Part shown: positions 63,459-64,000 of the stretch, in pieces | Numbering within the stretch: the first letter of the stretch is position 1 | How the letters are laid out: each line of letters starts with the position of its first letter | From: CAADGV01 sp040290295 | GTDB lineage: Bacteria > Bacteroidota > Ignavibacteria > UBA10030 > UBA6906 | Length of the DNA stretch: 64,000 nt | Assembly: GCA_040290295.1 (NCBI GenBank) | Contig: PSMW01000011.1 | Span: forward strand, 40,616 to 104,615 | Reading direction: 5' to 3' | The notes under the pieces: generated by a model | Seen by the model: the letters and a program-made list of their open reading frames with translations, nothing else | The model's database searches: none | Told to the model about the DNA's origin: nothing | Position numbers and translations under genes: made by a program

Positions 63459-63893
63459 GCCACTTTACCTGGACGGGAAACCCGTGGGTTGATGCCGGCA
63501 TTAGTGCAATGTTACAGTGGACGAGGAAAAAAACAGCCTGCGTAATTGACTCGTAGAGACGCTGAGAAGGTGGCTGACGAGATTCTTCATCTTTATCTCA
63601 CCCAAGGATGGTGAAAGACGCTTTTCTCTGTGTCTCCAAACAACCCGGTGACCAACCCGTCCGTTAGGAACAAACGAACAAAACTGAAAGAGCTTCTAAA
63701 TGATTTTTTGGAAAACTTCCAGCCATTGCAGGAAACAGGAAGTTGCATGGCGTGCGGCAGGAGGAGCTCACTGAGACAACGAAACAGACGGGATGTGCCA
63801 CTGACTGGCTATGAGGGTTCACACTTCTTCCCTTACAAAACTCCTGGTGCTGATTACTGCGAAGTATGCGCGTTCGCCGTCCTGTCGAGGGCC
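63455..63893 (+). pseudogene. cas8b1: Cas8b1/Cst1 remnant (type I-B), frameshifted and truncated
   Basis: Cas8b is the large subunit of the type I-B Cascade. MSHFTWTGNPWVDAGISAML reads to a TAG at 63554; shifting one base, RRDAEKVADEILHLYLTQGW continues to a TGA at 63612, then in the same frame the sequence goes on SPNNPVTNPSVRNKRTKLKE, the zinc-type CMACGRR, PLTGYEGSHFFPYKTPGADY and CEVCAFAV. These are the conserved N-terminal Cst1 segments in order. Homology stops at about 63890, where 24-base repeats start. Cas7, Cas5, Cas3, Cas1/2 would lie beyond the window if they exist. Confidence 0.82.
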
Positions 63894-64000
63894 AACGCAA
63901 TTCCCCAGTTTAGAGGCCTTCAGGGCCAGATGATTCCCCAGTTCTAGGGCCAGATGATTCCCCAGTTTCAGGGCCACATCATTCCCCAGTTTCAGGGTCA
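63885..64000. mobile_element. Probable end of an IS21-like insertion element in cas8b
   Basis: At the point where Cas8b homology stops, repeats of the core ATTCCCCAGTT begin at 63900, 63933, 63957 and 63981 (steps of 33, 24 and 24 bases), each with GGGCCA(G/C)AT just before it. Multiple short repeats of this kind at both ends, with a TG...CA edge (TGTCGAGGGCC at 63882 is a candidate), are typical of IS21-family elements. The element body would be outside the window. No transposase is visible. Confidence 0.45.
63900..64000. repeat. 24-bp tandem repeats at the window edge
   Basis: Four copies of ATTCCCCAGTT; the last three are in exact 24-base steps with unit GGGCCAGATGATTCCCCAGTTTCA and few mismatches. 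In one frame it reads QGQMIPQF repeated, broken by TAG, so it is unlikely to be coding. No unique spacers, so not a CRISPR array. Confidence 0.85.

Noticed and set aside
63900..64000. CRISPR array candidate next to cas genes
   Set aside because: Units repeat every 24 bases with no unique spacers between them; looks like terminal repeats of an insertion element.

Overview
The window looks like one scaffold of a metagenome-assembled genome (four runs of N, roughly 55-57% G+C by eye) from the Bacteroidota/Chlorobiota (FCB) group, probably near Ignavibacteria/Kapabacteria. The pointers are a C-terminal type IX secretion sorting domain (61972-63063), a PorV/FadL-like outer-membrane protein, a TonB receptor with a carboxypeptidase-D-like N-terminal domain, the DUF4159/DUF4175 pair, and an MqnA-type menaquinone enzyme. 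No rRNA gene or CRISPR array is visible; there is one tRNA (Val, TAC).

Layout. 0-9 kb (+): 3' end of arsS, a Uma2 nuclease, small membrane proteins, an AhpD-like protein, a broken EamA transporter, a putative secreted gluzincin, a SnoaL-like protein, tRNA-Val, a HAD hydrolase/ArsB-type permease pair and an exported truncated haemoglobin. 8.8-9.7 kb: non-coding, with a composite dispersed repeat and a nested-hairpin element upstream of an RRM protein. 10-12 kb: a GT-C/TPR membrane protein. 12-25.8 kb (-): M50 protease, HD hydrolase, PLD-like protein, pyruvate kinase, sirtuin, Ntn acylase, FadL-like porin, an aromatic-rich lipoprotein, an amidohydrolase and cysS. 25.9-32.5 kb (-): recN, mqnA and the translation cluster ffh-rpsP-khpA-rimM-trmD-rplS. 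32.8-38.6 kb (-): DUF4175, AbgT transporter, DUF4159.

38.9-48.8 kb (+) is a tightly packed surface-polysaccharide operon with 1-4 nt overlaps: GtrB-like GT2, GT9, YfhO, GT4, two methyltransferases, GT2, flippase. It ends in a 31-codon stub, after which the strand flips and a visibly A+T-richer segment follows (48.85-52.3 kb; one GT4 and two methyltransferases). 52.3-58.7 kb is a zone of broken genes: truncated LamG, ccmF with an amber codon and a frameshift, half of an Acg-type nitroreductase, a frameshifted and truncated PLP lyase joined to a headless secreted protein. It contains a second, inverted copy of the composite repeat from 9 kb. 59.1-63.1 kb: lipoprotein, TonB receptor, and a secreted protein with a T9SS tail.

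The right edge holds relics of a type I-B CRISPR-Cas locus (C-terminus of Cas6, then a frameshifted Cas8b1/Cst1), cut at about 63.89 kb by an array of 24-bp repeats that resembles the terminal repeats of an IS21-like element. Several apparent frameshifts lie in G-rich runs, so sequencing or assembly error must be separated from true decay. The most novel signals are the paired ~370-bp non-coding element at 9.0 and 53.5 kb and the nested hairpins upstream of the RRM gene.
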